64,000 nucleotides of DNA from Geodermatophilus obscurus. Its GTDB lineage: Bacteria; Actinomycetota; Actinomycetes; Mycobacteriales; Geodermatophilaceae. Shown piece by piece: positions 63,831 to 64,000 of this stretch. Made by a program: the position numbers and the translations under genes. Location: contig NZ_FOWE01000005.1 in NCBI RefSeq assembly GCF_900115395.1, positions 248,001-312,000 of the forward strand. The letters run 5' to 3'. The notes below the pieces were generated by a model, which was not told where the DNA came from, made no database searches, and worked only from the letters and a program-made list of their open reading frames with translations. Each line of letters starts with the position of its first letter. Within the stretch, counting starts at the first letter, position 1.

Positions 63831-64000
63831 TCAGGAGTCGTCCCGGCCCAGCCGTGCCCCCAGCCAGCCGGCCGCTGCGCGGGCGCGCTCGCGCCCGGCC
63901 ACGGCGTCGACCAGGAGCACGCCGTCGAGGGCCGCCAGCAGGCCCGCGGCGGCCGCCGCCCGCTCGTGGTCGGGCACGTCCAGGCGGGGGCCCACCCACG
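63831..64000 (-). CDS. Probable TetR-type regulator, C-terminal end (partial)
   Basis: The 56 visible codons end at TGA (complement of 63831-63833). The sequence RLDVPDHERAAAAAGLLAAL, then DGVLLVDAVAGRERARAAAG and WLGARLGRDDS resembles the C-terminal ligand-binding helices of TetR/AcrR regulators. The DNA-binding domain lies beyond the window. It faces away from the reductase and might control it. The family call rests on the tail pattern only. Confidence 0.5.
   Translation of the reverse strand, partial: WVGPRLDVPDHERAAAAAGLLAALDGVLLVDAVAGRERARAAAGWLGARLGRDDS

Overview
This window looks like chromosome of a very GC-rich actinomycete. GTG starts are frequent, many genes have a TANNNT -10 element only 5-8 bases before the start codon (leaderless mRNAs), and neighbours often overlap as ATGA/GTGA. 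Gene content (baeRF2, DUF2795, ChaB, DUF3618, DUF4235, CDGSH, TIGR01777 epimerase) and gene order point to Actinomycetia. I guess Geodermatophilaceae (Blastococcus/Geodermatophilus-like), by inference only. I see no rRNA, tRNA, insertion sequence, prophage or CRISPR array.

The backbone is the conserved actinobacterial block that in Mycobacterium tuberculosis runs gcvT, pepB, dlaT, TIGR01777 epimerase, lipB, lipA, DUF4191, RDD, glnA1, glnE, glnA2, panB. Here it is stretched over about 48 kb: panB-nadE (11387-14052, -), glnA2-GATase-glnE (15370-20783, +), glnA1 (33866, -) with RDD (+), DUF4191-lipA (-), lipB (-), epimerase, sucB, lpdA, pepA (all -), gcvT (+). Lineage-specific genes sit between these anchors.

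Layout. 1-2024: end of a Tad pilus secretion operon (tadA-tadB-tadC). 2091-5935: divergent stress-type cluster (ribosome-associated baeRF2 protein, DUF2795, thioesterase, dehalogenase-like hydrolase, ChaB). 5953-11369: SDR, M24 peptidase, diguanylate cyclase, glycosyltransferase and small genes. 11387-20783: pantothenate, NAD and nitrogen assimilation genes. 20824-33754: accessory block with a soluble chemoreceptor, haem-oxygenase-like redox enzyme, cstA-ybdD peptide/pyruvate transport pair, a MetE-like methyltransferase, yidD, a dicarboxylate symporter and a monofunctional transglycosylase. 33866-44664: glnA1 with a GlnR-type operator, an MFS transporter fused to a cyclic-nucleotide-binding domain followed by a cyclase-like DUF2652 gene, DUF4191, lipA, an Ala-rich membrane protein and a GGDEF-EAL protein. 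44711-47733: leuS behind an apparent leucine attenuator. 47765-59910: lipB, peptidase E, FAD oxidoreductase, a Ser/Thr kinase with an atypical catalytic loop, epimerase, E2/E3 of a 2-oxoacid dehydrogenase, pepA and gcvT. 60001-64000: YihY, a three-gene membrane operon, aldo/keto reductase and the end of a probable TetR regulator.

Functional links: lipA and lipB make the lipoyl groups carried by SucB and recycled by LpdA, and GcvT works in a second lipoate-dependent system. GlnA1, GlnA2, GlnE and a glutamine amidotransferase form the nitrogen module. Three proteins suggest nucleotide second-messenger signalling: the GGEEL cyclase, the GGDEF-EAL protein, and the cNMP-MFS/DUF2652 pair. The most interesting items are the leuS leader, the cNMP-transporter/DUF2652 pair, the GlnR operator, the stress cluster and two large intergenic hairpins.
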